A DNA stretch of 44,211 nt from Clostridia bacterium (GCA_017963755.1 JAGCTF010000085.1:1-44211), one strand, 5' to 3'. Positions 1 through 9,982 are shown, counted from the stretch's first letter. Program-made: numbers and translations. Notes: generated by a model from the letters alone, not told the origin.

Positions 1-859
1 CGTCCATCAGCTCTTTTGTCACCCTGTAGGGAAGGAGGTCGTTTATTCGCTCCGCCCAGATGTCGTCAGGTTCTCCCATCGAGACCCACACGTCCGTATA
101 AATAACGTCAGCGCCCTTTACCGCTTTGGAAGGATCGGTAAGGAACGAAATGCTTCCGCCGGAAGAGCTGCAAAGAGATTTGCATTTCTCGACCAGTTCT
201 TTCGACGGAAAATATTTTTCAGGGGCACACGCCACGAAATCCATACCTGCTTTAGCACAGCCCACCATCAGGGAATTACCCATATTGTAACGCGCGTCGC
301 CCATATATACGAGTTTTTTACCTTTCAGAGTCCCGAAATGCTCACGTATCGTCAGAAAATCCGCAAGTATCTGCGTGGGATGGAATTCATTCGTAAGTCC
401 GTTCCAGACGGGGACGCCGGAATACTGCGCCAGTTCTTCAACGATGGACTGCCCGAATCCGCGGTATTCTATGCCGTCAAACATTCTTCCGAGCACGCGC
501 GCCGTATCGGCAATGCTTTCTTTCTTACCGATCTGCGAGCTCTTCGGGTCAAGGTATACAGGATGCATTCCCAGATCCGCGGCGGCAACTTCAAACGCGC
601 ACCTCGTCCTCGTGCTTGTTTTTTCGAAGATGAGGGCTATATTTTTTCCTTCGTGGATCCGGTGGGGGATACGCGCTTTCTTGAGCTTTTTCAACACTGC
701 GGAAAGGTCAAGCAGCGTACCGATCTCCTCTGCGCTGAAGTCGAGCAGTTTCAAAAAACATTTGCCCCTGAGTCCAGATGCCCGGTCAAGCACTTCGTAT
801 AGTTCCGCCAGCTGAGCGATCGCGCAGCCCTTAGATCCGTTCGTATATTTTTCCGACAT
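1..859 (-). CDS. argF: Ornithine carbamoyltransferase (3' end cut by window edge)
   Basis: Makes citrulline from ornithine and carbamoyl phosphate in arginine synthesis; cytoplasmic. The 286 visible residues carry the carbamoyl-phosphate motif STRTR (82-86), HPTQ (160-163) and a [11 protein letters not shown] segment (about 256-266) typical of the family; the C-terminus lies beyond base 1. I chose the ATG at 857-859 because an AGGAGG sits 8 bases upstream on the minus strand. This leaves about 25 residues before the usual family start ([12 protein letters not shown], from residue 30), a longer N-terminus than normal; a GTG at codon 23 would give a standard length but lacks as good a ribosome binding site. 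It lies 94 bases downstream of argG on the same strand, probably in one operon. Confidence 0.95.
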   Translation of the reverse strand, partial: MSEKYTNGSKGCAIAQLAELYEVLDRASGLRGKCFLKLLDFSAEEIGTLLDLSAVLKKLKKARIPHRIHEGKNIALIFEKTSTRTRCAFEVAAADLGMHPVYLDPKSSQIGKKESIADTARVLGRMFDGIEYRGFGQSIVEELAQYSGVPVWNGLTNEFHPTQILADFLTIREHFGTLKGKKLVYMGDARYNMGNSLMVGCAKAGMDFVACAPEKYFPSKELVEKCKSLCSSSGGSISFLTDPSKAVKGADVIYTDVWVSMGEPDDIWAERINDLLPYRVTKELMD

Positions 860-881
860 GAAGCAGTCCTCCTGATAATAA

Positions 882-932
882 CAAAAGTGTTTTGACTTTT
901 CCATATATGATACGGCAGTCAAAGCACTTTTG
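882..932 (-). terminator. Large inverted repeat between argG and argF
   Basis: Arms at 882-896 and 918-932 pair at 14 of 15 positions around a 21-base loop. It sits in the 94-base argG-argF gap, between the argG stop codon and the argF ribosome binding site. There is no clean U-run after the hairpin, so it is more likely an RNA stability or attenuation element than a full terminator. Confidence 0.45.
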
Positions 933-953
933 CAAGAAATGATTCTTATAATG

Positions 954-2183
954 TTATTCTATGCCGTTGGCCTGGGCGACCTGCGCCTGAACTTTTATAG
1001 GCAGACCGTACAGATTGATGAAGCCCGCCGCATCCGCCTGATTGTAAACGTTGTCCGCGCCGAAAGTAGCGAGTTCTTCGGAATAGAGCGCGTTCGGAGA
1101 CCAGACGCCCGCTTTGATAATATTGCCCTTGTAGAGCTTGAGTTTGACGGTGCCCGTAACTTTCTGCTGAGTGGAAGTGACGAATGCCGAGAGCGCCTCG
1201 CGAAGGGGAGTGAACCATTGACCGTTGTACACGAGTTCCGCGAATGTGATGGAAAGCTCCTGTTTTTTATGCATCGTCATTTTATCGAGCGTAAGCGTCT
1301 CTAAGTAATTATGTGCGGCATAAAGGATCGCGCCGCCGGGAGTTTCATAAACGCCCCTGCACTTCATTCCTACGAGCCTGTTCTCGATAATATCGAGGAG
1401 CCCGATGCCGTTCTTTCCGCCGATCTCGTTCAGCTTCAGCACGATCTCTTTCGCGGTCATTTTTTCTCCGCACAGCGCGATAGGTACGCCTTTTTCAAAA
1501 TCGAGCGTGATGTACGTCGGTTCATCCGGAGCGGCCATAGGGGAGACGCTCATTTCGAGGAATCCGGGTTTATCATACTGAGGTTCATTTCCCGCGTCTT
1601 CGAGGTCAAGTCCTTCGTGCGAAAGGTGCCACAGGTTCTTATCCTTCGAATAGTTTGTCTCGCGGTTGATCTTCAGCGGGATATTATGCGCTTCGGCGTA
1701 GTCGATCTCCTCTTCGCGGGATTTAATGGACCATTCACGCCAGGGGGCAATGACTTTCATGTCCGGTGCGAACGCTTTAATGGCGAGTTCGAAACGTACC
1801 TGATCGTTTCCTTTACCGGTGCAGCCGTGGGCAATAGCCTGAGCGCCTTCTTTTTTTGCGATCTCTACGATCCTTTTGGCGATGAGAGGTCTTGCGAATG
1901 ACGTTCCGAGCATGTACCCTTCGTACAGCGCTCCCGCCTGTACAGTAGGGATAATGTAGTCGTTTACGAATTCTTCAGTCAGATCTTCGATATAGATCTT
2001 GGAGGCGCCTGTTTTCAGCGCTTTCTCTTCGAGCCCTTCAAGCTCGTCCGCCTGACCTACGTTACCCGATACGGCGATAACTTCGCAGTTATTGTAGTTC
2101 TCCTTGAGCCACGGGATAATGATCGAGGTGTCAAGCCCGCCGGAGTATGCCAGTACTACTTTTTTGATGTCTTTCTTTTCCAT
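954..2183 (-). CDS. argG: Argininosuccinate synthase
   Basis: ATP-dependent ligase joining citrulline and aspartate to argininosuccinate, the step after ArgF. The N-terminal ATP pyrophosphatase motif AYSGGLDTS is plain, as is the [13 protein letters not shown] segment, and the length of about 409 residues is normal. Two start codons are close together: ATG at 2190-2192 has AGG directly abutting it, so it cannot use it, whereas ATG at 2181-2183 has that AGG at 9 bases; I prefer the latter. The promoter at 2252-2280 is strong and the upstream AT-rich stretch carries ArgR-like half sites. argF follows on the same strand, so argG-argF is probably one arginine-repressed operon. Confidence 0.96.
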   Translation of the reverse strand: MEKKDIKKVVLAYSGGLDTSIIIPWLKENYNNCEVIAVSGNVGQADELEGLEEKALKTGASKIYIEDLTEEFVNDYIIPTVQAGALYEGYMLGTSFARPLIAKRIVEIAKKEGAQAIAHGCTGKGNDQVRFELAIKAFAPDMKVIAPWREWSIKSREEEIDYAEAHNIPLKINRETNYSKDKNLWHLSHEGLDLEDAGNEPQYDKPGFLEMSVSPMAAPDEPTYITLDFEKGVPIALCGEKMTAKEIVLKLNEIGGKNGIGLLDIIENRLVGMKCRGVYETPGGAILYAAHNYLETLTLDKMTMHKKQELSITFAELVYNGQWFTPLREALSAFVTSTQQKVTGTVKLKLYKGNIIKAGVWSPNALYSEELATFGADNVYNQADAAGFINLYGLPIKVQAQVAQANGIE

Positions 2184-2251
2184 TCTTCTCATCCTGCCGT
2201 TTTCGTATGTTTTATGCCCGGATTATTTATCTCTCTCCGGAGCATGTCCCA

Positions 2252-2280
2252 ATGATACACCCGCGTTTCTGCTTTGTCAA
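2252..2280 (-). promoter_or_regulatory. Sigma-A promoter of argG
   Basis: On the minus strand TTGACA (2275-2280) and TATCAT (2252-2257) are separated by 17 bases. The leader to the argG start is about 60 bases. Confidence 0.8.
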
Positions 2281-2287
2281 TACCCTA

Positions 2288-2357
2288 AACGAAAAAATAT
2301 TCATTTTTTTTGAAAATTTTTTGAATATTTCCATTTGCCAATGAATAAACCGTGAAA
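2288..2357. promoter_or_regulatory. Possible ArgR operator region
   Basis: Three TGAAT half sites (as ATTCA at 2299-2303 and TGAAT at 2322-2326 and 2342-2346) lie at 20-23 base spacing in a very AT-rich stretch. ArgR boxes of Bacillus and E. coli are built on TGAAT/ATTCA arms and come in pairs about 21 bases apart. The 2288-2305 element, just upstream of the argG -35 box, is the best match but has a poor second arm. The 2193-2494 gap between the divergent argG and RHS genes otherwise holds only the two promoters. Confidence 0.4.
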
Positions 2358-2401
2358 ATATCCAAGCGATACTGGCCGCCCGGAAGCACGCCCACGTTTA
2401 C

Positions 2402-2430
2402 TTGACAGTCTCCAGATAATATGTTATGTT
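2402..2430 (+). promoter_or_regulatory. Promoter of the RHS gene
   Basis: TTGACA (2402-2407), 17-base spacer, TATGTT (2425-2430). The stretch 2414-2463, covering the spacer, -10 and early leader, is repeated at 9995-10044 with 45 of 50 matches. Confidence 0.7.
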
Positions 2431-2463
2431 TGCAATCGTAAATTTAGACAAAGTAAGGCATAT
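2414..2463 (+). repeat. Promoter/leader repeat, copy 1
   Basis: 50 bases that match 9995-10044 at 45 positions, including an uninterrupted 20-base block and an 11-base block. It covers the -10 region and the start of the RHS leader. Keeping leader bases downstream of the -10 identical suggests a regulatory site rather than only a promoter. Confidence 0.8.
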
Positions 2464-2494
2464 ATTTAGAGCAGTATTTCAGGGGGCAAGAGCT

Positions 2495-5400
2495 ATGAAC
2501 AGGTTAGAATCATTAGGCTTCATCAAATGGCGGGTCATTGCGGTTTTATTGATCATCACCCTCACTATTCAGCTGATCCCTTCCAGATTTGCAGATCTTA
2601 TACGGTCAAAAGTATGCGCTTCCGAAGAATCGGTATTTTGTGGCAACGAATATCCTGATCTTATTCCCGAGGTTAGTATTGAAGAAGATAATACTGATAT
2701 TTCTAAAGATAAAAAAGGACTTTCAGTAAACGGTGAACTCACAGATCTGAGGAGCAGACACAGTAAGACATACAGATTATCTGACGGCTCGTTTTACAGC
2801 ACTCAATTCAGCTATCCAATACATATCATCGAAGATGATCGCTGGATAGATGTGGATAATACGCTTATTTCGGATCCGGACTGCGGCAGGGTCAAAAATA
2901 CAAAAGGAGTATTCAATGTCAGTTTTCCTCAAATCATTACTCGGGATAAGGAGCAGACCGAAGAAAACAGTATAAGCGTTTCTGGTGAGCAGGGCGGCAT
3001 TTCGTATACTCTTTCTTTACCGGGGCTTACAAATGGACCTTCGTACGAATCATTCGCTGATATTATTCCGGAAACGAAGGATGAAAATACTCAAGATCTT
3101 TCAGTACTTCAGCAATTAGAATTGCTTCCAGCTCTTGAATCCGGTTTGAAATACAGCAACATCACAGATGGAATCAGCCTTGAGTACACTGTAACACCAG
3201 GCGGCATTAAAGAAAACATAATGCTCGAATCTGCGCCTTCAGTAGAATTGCTTGATCAGGGATTTCTTTATAGTTTTGATACAAAAGACCTGATTCCGGA
3301 GCTCGAAGAAAATCGAATCATATTTTTGAATGAGGATGGATATCCTGTCTGTATTTTTTCTGCTCCACTTATGTATGACAGTGCCGGAGCAGTTTCGGAT
3401 AATCTGACTCTCTCTCTTGAAGAAAAAGACGACGGCCTTTTTGAAGTCCGTCTTCTTGCCGATACAGACTGGATCATGGACAGCAAGCGTGTGTTCCCAA
3501 TCGTGATCGATCCGGAGGTAACTGTTGAAGATTCCGAAGTAATCGATTCGGCAGCTACTTTTGATTCGTCGGATAACAGTGTGGCTGCCGGTGTAGCTGT
3601 GGCCGGAGCAAATAAACATGCTGCAGTGAGGCTTAACTGGCCTGAACTGCCGCCGTTTGCTCTGCCTGTAGAAGCAAACTTTAGAGTGAATCACGGCGCA
3701 GTTAATTACAGCGACTGTTATTTGTCCGCGACTGCAGTGAATGAAAACTGGACTGTTTCCGGTCTTGCAAACGGTCTTCCGGCGCATGAACAATTTCCGT
3801 TTCAGCACTTTCATCATATGTTTTACGCTTCTTCATATTTTACACTCGACGTGACTGGGGAAGCAAAAAAGAACTACATTTATGCTCAGAACTATGGTTT
3901 TTTAATCGAAAGCTCAGGCCTGACATCACCTGCAACTCTGTTTTATGCATCAAATATTGAGGCTACTGTTCTGACACTAAGATATCTCAATTACCAGGGT
4001 CTTGAGGAACAATGGAACACACATGCCGCTTCTGTTTCGGATATGTCCGGAACAATATACGTTAAAGATGCTTTCGGCGATTTTGTATATGTTCATGACG
4101 ATCTGACTACTCCGGGAGACGTTCTTCCGCTCAGTGTTAGTCATATATTTAATTTTACTGATGGAAAAGATGAGTTCGGCTATGGCTACGGATTCAGGCT
4201 AAGCCTCTGCAGGACGCTTGAATTTAATCCGGATATCGACGGGTACATCTATACTGACGAAGACGGGACAAAGCATTATTTCCTTTATTCTTCGCAAAAT
4301 GAATATTTGCTGGAAGAAGACCATTCCGTTAAAATAAAAACAGACTCAGGGATTCCGTATATAGTCTGGCCGGATTCAAGCAGACTGACGTTCGGCGATT
4401 CACAAAATAATATTTTGTACGCCTCATCGTATACCGATTACCGGGATATACAGCAGACCTTTCAATACACGTTATTGTCCGGCAGGAAACTTATGACGAA
4501 AGCCATTGACGGCGCCGGTAATTATCTGCAGTTTACATATAATTCCTCCGGTATGCTCACCGGGATAAATGTAAACGGGAGCACAACCAGAAAGTTAACT
4601 TTTACATATGACAGCGGTAAACTGAGCCGCATTACTTATCCGGACTCATCGTACACAGAATTCTACAGTACGTCGCGAACGGTAAACGGAAAAGCGTATT
4701 ATTATCCAAAAAGAATAGTTGATCCGTCCGGTGTTATGATGCGAGTCGCCGTCAGCAGCGGCACACTGAGAGTCAGCAAAATTTATAAAAAAGCGGCAGG
4801 AAGCGGAGACAGTACGGTCGTTGACGCGGATTATGCATTATTTACATATGAACCGTCACGGACAACCGTAAAATACGGATTTGGCAGTCATGAAACAGGC
4901 TCGGAAATAATCAGCTTCGATTATTACGGCAGAGCGGTCAATGCGTTGGATGATAAAGGCAATTCTGTTATTCTTAATTATGACGATACTAATAACGTAT
5001 TTAATAATATAAACAAAGTCCATTCAGAATTGACCGCCGGTCCGAATTATCTTAAAAACTCATCGTTTGAATACGCGAGTCTGTTAAACTGGAGTTTATA
5101 CAGTGGATCGTCCTCCGCAGTAAAATCCGCAGAATACATTTTCCCGGGATTATGCTTCGGATCGAACGTTATGAAATTGACTTCAAACCAGAGTTCAGGC
5201 TATACCGGATACGTCCAGAGCTTATCTTTGAGTTCGGGAACATATACTGCAAGTGTTTATTGCAATGCTTCTTCAGGCACCGGTTCCGGAGGTGCGGTTA
5301 TTGCGTTCATATACAACGATGCAAGTGGAATTACGCAAACTGTAAGCAGTATTCCTGAAAAAGGAAACGGCAGGATGCAGGTGACTTTTACTGTGCCTGC

Positions 5401-8400
5401 CGGAACGTCATCGCAAAAGCTGCTTTTGGGGACGTACAATTACACAGGAACCGTTTACTTTGATGCAGCGCAGGTAGAAACAGGCGGAAGAGCTTCGTAT
5501 TACAATGCTGTTGAAAACGGAGGAGCGCTGTATTCCGTAAGCGGCAATTGGAGCGGAGATATCTCCATAACCACAACTGCGGGGCGAAGCGGATACGTCC
5601 TTTACCTGAGCGGGTCAACTGCTGTTAACCGTTCAGGGGAGCAGCGTATTTATATTTCCAAGACAGATAGCGCGAAACAGTATATACGGCTGTCCGGATG
5701 GTACAAAGCGCCTAACTACTATAATGTCAGAAACGCTAATATTCAGGTCTCGTTTTACAATTCCTCCGGAAGTATTATAAGCGGCAAAACTAAAACAGTT
5801 TATCCGGACAATAATCTGACAGACTGGCAGTATCTTTCAGAATCGTTTTCTGTCAATTTCCCATATTCATATGTAAAAATTACGCTTAATAATTATGGGC
5901 CGGGATATGTTTATTTCGATGACGTGTCATTAATCGCCGAAACGTCATACGAAGATTTTGATATTGACGCCGAATATACATATAACCAGTTCGGATGGGT
6001 CGAAACAGAGACTGCCGCCGACAGATCGGTGACAGATCATACATATTATACCGACTCTGCATCTTCGCTTTTCGGCCGGATAAGAGAAGAACTTACTGCA
6101 GATAAATACGGAAATGAAACTTTTACGGAATATATATACTCGTCATATTATAACGAAGTAACGGATCTGCAATACGTTACATCTGTATATACTCCTTCTG
6201 ACGATGATCTTGAACCGGTTACGACGGTCACGGAGTATCAGTACGGGAATGAAAATACTGATTCGGCGAAATACTGTGGTCATCCGACGCTGATTTTTAC
6301 CAAAGTCAGAGAAGGAAACGGCAATTACAGCGTCACGGAGTACAGTACAAAGAATTACAGATCGGATATGCTGCTTTCCTCAGAAACAGATCTTTTCGGA
6401 ACGGTGACGTCGTATTCCTACAATTCCTACGGCGAACTTACGTCAGTTACACAGAATGGCAGTCCCACGACGTATACGTATGATTCTATGGGACGCGTTA
6501 CGGGAACATCGGGTAAGGCGAGAGTCGGGACAACGAATAATTCTACGGTAAGTGTTTCATTTGCATACAATGCCGGCAGACTCGGCACGATTACACGGTC
6601 TAACAGCTATTACGGTTTAAATTATGACTCCCTTGGGCGTTCGCTGTCCGTGACAGTAAACCGCACGTCGGGCGGCAATACTTCATCAACAGCTATCGCA
6701 AATTACACGTACAGTTCTTCAAACGGGCTCGTTTCCAGGCTGACGTACGGAAACGGGAAATACAAAGATTATACATATAACGCGGCCGGTCAGGTAACCG
6801 CGATCGATTATTCCGGCACTTCCGGTACTGACTATACAAACACATATTCCAATGCCGGCGATGCAATAACAAGGTATAACTCTTTGGAAAATATAACAAA
6901 GAGTTATTCATATGACAGCTCAGGCCGCCCTGTTTACACCGCCTTTTCTAACGGGAAAAGTCTTAAATACACTTATTTAGATAAAAACGATGAATCGTCC
7001 GTCACTTTCCGCGGACTCGCCGCGCAGCCGGATAAATTCAATTACAGGACGTATCCGGCTCAAAGATATACACAAACCGGCTTCAGCGGAAATGTGACCA
7101 CAGAGGCATACAGGTATTTTGATGAGTTCGGAAGACTTTCGTATACAAAAGCAGGTAATAGTGCTATATTGAAAACAGATCTTACATATTTGACGGCAGG
7201 AACTTATCTTGATCAGTCGACATTTAACTATTACAGCAAACTGACAGGCAGAGTCGGTTCTGTGAGTTTTACAAAAAAAGCCTCAAATTCAAACAGTTAT
7301 GTTTCCGTTTCCGGGCTGCCTACGCTGACTTATACTTATGATGCCAAAGGAAACATCGAAACGATATCCGAGGGCGGAGTACTGAAGGTCAAGTATTATT
7401 ACGACGCTCAGAATCAGCTCATACGCGAGGACAATAAGTATTTAAACAACGGCGATGGATACACAGTCGAGTATCGGTATAACGCAGACGGAAATATGAC
7501 TGCCAAGCTTCCTTATGCCTACACAACGGGCAGCACATTCCCGTATGAGTATAGCAATTCCATCGCTCCTTTATATATTAGTTACTCCGCAAGCAATGGC
7601 TGGCGTGACCAGATGACAAGCTATAACGGAAATACTGTAACGTACGACGGAGCGGGCAATATATTGTCATACAACAACGGCGCGTCAATGACGCTTACAT
7701 GGACTCAGGGGAACCGCCTTGCGTCTGTTAACAGAGCCGGTACAACAAGCTCATACCTATATGATGAAAACGGATACCGGACAAGAAAAACAGTTGGTTC
7801 AACGGTTTATACCTATATTTGGGACGGTGAGCGCCTGGTTTCTCAAGATACCGGTACCGCCGGAAGTGAAATTGTTTTTCTATATGATGACTCCGGCAAT
7901 ATGTTTGGTTTCAGAAGAGCCAATACAGTATATTACTACGCTAAAAATTTGCAGGGTGACGTAATCGCAATACTGAACAGTAGCATGAATGTGGTTGCGA
8001 AATATACCTACGACAGCTGGGGAAAGTTGATATCCATAGCAGACGGTAACGGCAACAATATAACCAATAGCACTTCGACCATAGGGTATATAAACCCGAT
8101 AAGGTATCGCAGCTATTATTACGATAATGAGGCAGGATTGTACTACCTGAAGAGCAGATATTATGATCCGGAGATAAACAGGTTTATGAGTGCGGATTTG
8201 GTGATAGGTTCTAATTATTCAGTTATAGGATATAACATGTACATTTATTGTAGTAATAATCCTGTTAATTTTGTTGATCCCTCCGGGAATATTCCTATTG
8301 GCTTAATAATTGCAGCACTTTTTCTCTTCACTCCCGTTGGCGGCACAGCACTACAGATAATAGCATCTGCCGTTTCATATTTAGGAATGTTAGTTGTGTC

Positions 8401-8875
8401 AGTATTTGACAAAGAGGTTAGAGATGATTTAAAATCCATCAAATATAACCCTTTTAATGTCAAAGAAAACAAAGTGTTGTCTTCCCAAAAAGTGTCTTTC
8501 TACAAAGGCGTTCCTGTGTTTAGAACAAATGGAAAAAGATCTGGCACATTTGGCGGCATTTTTTTAAAGAGAGGTGAAACAGAAACTGAACTAAAGCACG
8601 AGAGGGGTCATAGCTGGCAGTTGATGATGATGGGTATTGTTACATATGCTATAACTGTAGCAATTCCTTCGGCTGGCGTTTTGGGTGGATATGATGGAAG
8701 ACCCGACTTAGGAAGGGAGGCATATTATTATGCGCCTTGGGAGACTATGGCTGATATTTTAGGAGGGACGTCTCATGGACAATCAGATAAATATATCACG
8801 GATGCATGGATTTATTATATTACAGGACATTTGATTATCCCAGCTTTCTTTTGGTGGGGAGACGATCCAAAGTAA
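2495..8875 (+). CDS. RHS/YD-repeat surface protein with metalloprotease-like C-terminal tip
   Basis: A 2126-residue secreted or membrane-anchored RHS protein of the WapA type. I chose the ATG at 2495 because AGGGGG lies 8 bases upstream; the reading frame is open from 2426. An N-terminal hydrophobic segment (about 12-30) is the signal or anchor. Then come a DNRLRE-like N-terminal part, two CBM-like beta domains (each ending near VYFDD; about 848-1000 and 1006-1149), tandem YD repeats (about 670-835 and 1160-1850) and the RHS core SRYYDPEINRFMSADL (about 1886-1901). After NPVNFVDPSGN (about 1922-1932) the sequence turns AT-rich and unrelated: a hydrophobic stretch (1933-1972), then HERGH at 2035-2039 and a WETMAD motif (Glu 2083), a plausible zincin site. 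By analogy with WapA and Rhs toxins this tip is probably a contact-delivered toxin; the enzymatic role is inference. Confidence 0.88.
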   Translation: MNRLESLGFIKWRVIAVLLIITLTIQLIPSRFADLIRSKVCASEESVFCGNEYPDLIPEVSIEEDNTDISKDKKGLSVNGELTDLRSRHSKTYRLSDGSFYSTQFSYPIHIIEDDRWIDVDNTLISDPDCGRVKNTKGVFNVSFPQIITRDKEQTEENSISVSGEQGGISYTLSLPGLTNGPSYESFADIIPETKDENTQDLSVLQQLELLPALESGLKYSNITDGISLEYTVTPGGIKENIMLESAPSVELLDQGFLYSFDTKDLIPELEENRIIFLNEDGYPVCIFSAPLMYDSAGAVSDNLTLSLEEKDDGLFEVRLLADTDWIMDSKRVFPIVIDPEVTVEDSEVIDSAATFDSSDNSVAAGVAVAGANKHAAVRLNWPELPPFALPVEANFRVNHGAVNYSDCYLSATAVNENWTVSGLANGLPAHEQFPFQHFHHMFYASSYFTLDVTGEAKKNYIYAQNYGFLIESSGLTSPATLFYASNIEATVLTLRYLNYQGLEEQWNTHAASVSDMSGTIYVKDAFGDFVYVHDDLTTPGDVLPLSVSHIFNFTDGKDEFGYGYGFRLSLCRTLEFNPDIDGYIYTDEDGTKHYFLYSSQNEYLLEEDHSVKIKTDSGIPYIVWPDSSRLTFGDSQNNILYASSYTDYRDIQQTFQYTLLSGRKLMTKAIDGAGNYLQFTYNSSGMLTGINVNGSTTRKLTFTYDSGKLSRITYPDSSYTEFYSTSRTVNGKAYYYPKRIVDPSGVMMRVAVSSGTLRVSKIYKKAAGSGDSTVVDADYALFTYEPSRTTVKYGFGSHETGSEIISFDYYGRAVNALDDKGNSVILNYDDTNNVFNNINKVHSELTAGPNYLKNSSFEYASLLNWSLYSGSSSAVKSAEYIFPGLCFGSNVMKLTSNQSSGYTGYVQSLSLSSGTYTASVYCNASSGTGSGGAVIAFIYNDASGITQTVSSIPEKGNGRMQVTFTVPAGTSSQKLLLGTYNYTGTVYFDAAQVETGGRASYYNAVENGGALYSVSGNWSGDISITTTAGRSGYVLYLSGSTAVNRSGEQRIYISKTDSAKQYIRLSGWYKAPNYYNVRNANIQVSFYNSSGSIISGKTKTVYPDNNLTDWQYLSESFSVNFPYSYVKITLNNYGPGYVYFDDVSLIAETSYEDFDIDAEYTYNQFGWVETETAADRSVTDHTYYTDSASSLFGRIREELTADKYGNETFTEYIYSSYYNEVTDLQYVTSVYTPSDDDLEPVTTVTEYQYGNENTDSAKYCGHPTLIFTKVREGNGNYSVTEYSTKNYRSDMLLSSETDLFGTVTSYSYNSYGELTSVTQNGSPTTYTYDSMGRVTGTSGKARVGTTNNSTVSVSFAYNAGRLGTITRSNSYYGLNYDSLGRSLSVTVNRTSGGNTSSTAIANYTYSSSNGLVSRLTYGNGKYKDYTYNAAGQVTAIDYSGTSGTDYTNTYSNAGDAITRYNSLENITKSYSYDSSGRPVYTAFSNGKSLKYTYLDKNDESSVTFRGLAAQPDKFNYRTYPAQRYTQTGFSGNVTTEAYRYFDEFGRLSYTKAGNSAILKTDLTYLTAGTYLDQSTFNYYSKLTGRVGSVSFTKKASNSNSYVSVSGLPTLTYTYDAKGNIETISEGGVLKVKYYYDAQNQLIREDNKYLNNGDGYTVEYRYNADGNMTAKLPYAYTTGSTFPYEYSNSIAPLYISYSASNGWRDQMTSYNGNTVTYDGAGNILSYNNGASMTLTWTQGNRLASVNRAGTTSSYLYDENGYRTRKTVGSTVYTYIWDGERLVSQDTGTAGSEIVFLYDDSGNMFGFRRANTVYYYAKNLQGDVIAILNSSMNVVAKYTYDSWGKLISIADGNGNNITNSTSTIGYINPIRYRSYYYDNEAGLYYLKSRYYDPEINRFMSADLVIGSNYSVIGYNMYIYCSNNPVNFVDPSGNIPIGLIIAALFLFTPVGGTALQIIASAVSYLGMLVVSVFDKEVRDDLKSIKYNPFNVKENKVLSSQKVSFYKGVPVFRTNGKRSGTFGGIFLKRGETETELKHERGHSWQLMMMGIVTYAITVAIPSAGVLGGYDGRPDLGREAYYYAPWETMADILGGTSHGQSDKYITDAWIYYITGHLIIPAFFWWGDDPK

Positions 8876-8894
8876 TATTGACAAGGAGGCAGTT

Positions 8895-9470
8895 ATGAAA
8901 AGAAAGTTTATTCCCCTTTTTAGTATAGTTATACTATGTTTTATTTTGGCATCCTGCTGTTTTGTAGCGTGGGACCCGGGTAAGTTTAGGATATCTGACG
9001 AACTAGTTTCGAATGATATTAAGGAAATTAATTACATAATTCTTAATACAAATGTTCCTGTGCTCAAATATCCGAGGGAAATAAATCAACCTGAAGCAGA
9101 TATCGATCTCGAAAGTATAGAAGTAATAACTACACTTGATGGCGAAAGAATAACAACGTTTTTTACAGAATTATCAGAACTTTCATTTTGGGTGGCATAT
9201 CCGTTTAACGTTAGAAAATATCCAGAAACTCCATTTGGGCAAGGCGCTCAGATAAAACTCACAGATGGCTCTTTTTATTTAATAACTTATTATAATGATA
9301 TGAATAATACCAAAGGAGGATATACCGGCAGAATCGATTTATATGATAAAAACGGAGGGCATTTGAGATGTTGCTCAAATTTTAATTATGCTTACGACTT
9401 TGAAGCTTTAATGTTAAAATATTTTGATAATTATATAGCTATCCTTCCAGAATTGCCTACGGTGAAGTGA
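8895..9470 (+). CDS. Small lipoprotein, candidate immunity protein
   Basis: 191 residues with a classic lipoprotein signal: basic start, hydrophobic core, lipobox LASC with Cys near residue 21. It would be anchored on the outer face of the membrane. The start has AAGGAGG 5 bases upstream and lies only 19 bases after the RHS stop, so the two are co-transcribed. I recognise no family in the body. It shares the AT-rich composition of the RHS tip. In polymorphic toxin loci the gene directly after the toxin normally encodes the immunity protein; a surface lipoprotein would fit a toxin acting outside or at the membrane, but this is inferred from position only. Confidence 0.75.
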   Translation: MKRKFIPLFSIVILCFILASCCFVAWDPGKFRISDELVSNDIKEINYIILNTNVPVLKYPREINQPEADIDLESIEVITTLDGERITTFFTELSELSFWVAYPFNVRKYPETPFGQGAQIKLTDGSFYLITYYNDMNNTKGGYTGRIDLYDKNGGHLRCCSNFNYAYDFEALMLKYFDNYIAILPELPTVK

Positions 9471-9638
9471 AAAGTTAAAATCTACTCTCGGATTCTGCAA
9501 AAAAGAAGACTTTACTCTTACACTTTTGCAAGAAAAATTTAGTTTTTCTTATCACTTTTAGCAGAATTTGCAGGCGTTGTAAAGGCATCGGCTTCGCCTC
9601 GTTTGAAACGGCCTTGACACCCCCTGCAAGGAAGATGC
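9471..9638. other. Gap after the RHS operon
   Basis: No gene. An AT-only hairpin (AAGAAAAA / TTTTTCTT, 9530-9550) might act as a weak terminator for the RHS operon. A TTGACA near 9614 has a TATTAT only at 19-base spacing, so I do not call a promoter. Confidence 0.35.
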
Positions 9639-9885
9639 TATTATTCAGATTCACTCAGATCCATTCCCGGAAGAAGCCTTCTGAAAATATGCAGTCAATA
9701 AAGTTTGGCGCACCGGAATATTGAGATGCAGCACTGGATTCTTGATGTTCAATTGAAGGAAGATAGATAGAGATATTTCGAGAAAAGATAATGCAGTTAA
9801 AAACAACTCGATTATTAAAAGATTTGGCATGCACGTTAAGAATAACTGCAAATTCAAAGAGTACAGGCTTTCAAATTTTTCATGA
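9639..9885 (+). pseudogene. ISAs1-family (H-repeat type) transposase C-terminal remnant
   Basis: In the frame from 9639 the translation runs YYSDSLRSIPGR..., then HRNIEMQHWILDVQLKEDR (9711-9767); after a frame change it continues SRKDNAVKNNSIIKRF (9778 on). This follows the order of the ISAs1 transposase C-terminus, whose usual form is YYISSL, then HWxIEN-LHWVLDV-F-ED, then SR-RK-NA-N. In-frame stops at 9699 and 9768 plus a frameshift show it is dead; the N-terminal part and both ends of the element are missing. E. coli Rhs loci carry H-repeats, which are ISAs1-family elements, at their 3' side, so the position here is notable. The call rests on motif memory, not an alignment. Confidence 0.6.
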
Positions 9886-9982
9886 ATAATCTGTTCAAGA
9901 TTGAGAATGTAACAGAAATCCTTGCTGCTCAAACCAATAATCCTTCTTCATGCCTTTGCGATAGCCCGTTTTGCTTGGCCGG

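Noticed and set aside
925-939. 15-base match between the argG-argF gap and 9521-9535
   Set aside because: A single 15-mer match of AT-rich sequence is about what chance gives over 44 kb.
9651-9932. 93-codon frame on the minus strand after the RHS operon
   Set aside because: It runs antisense to the transposase remnant, which gives the better explanation; no ribosome binding site seen.
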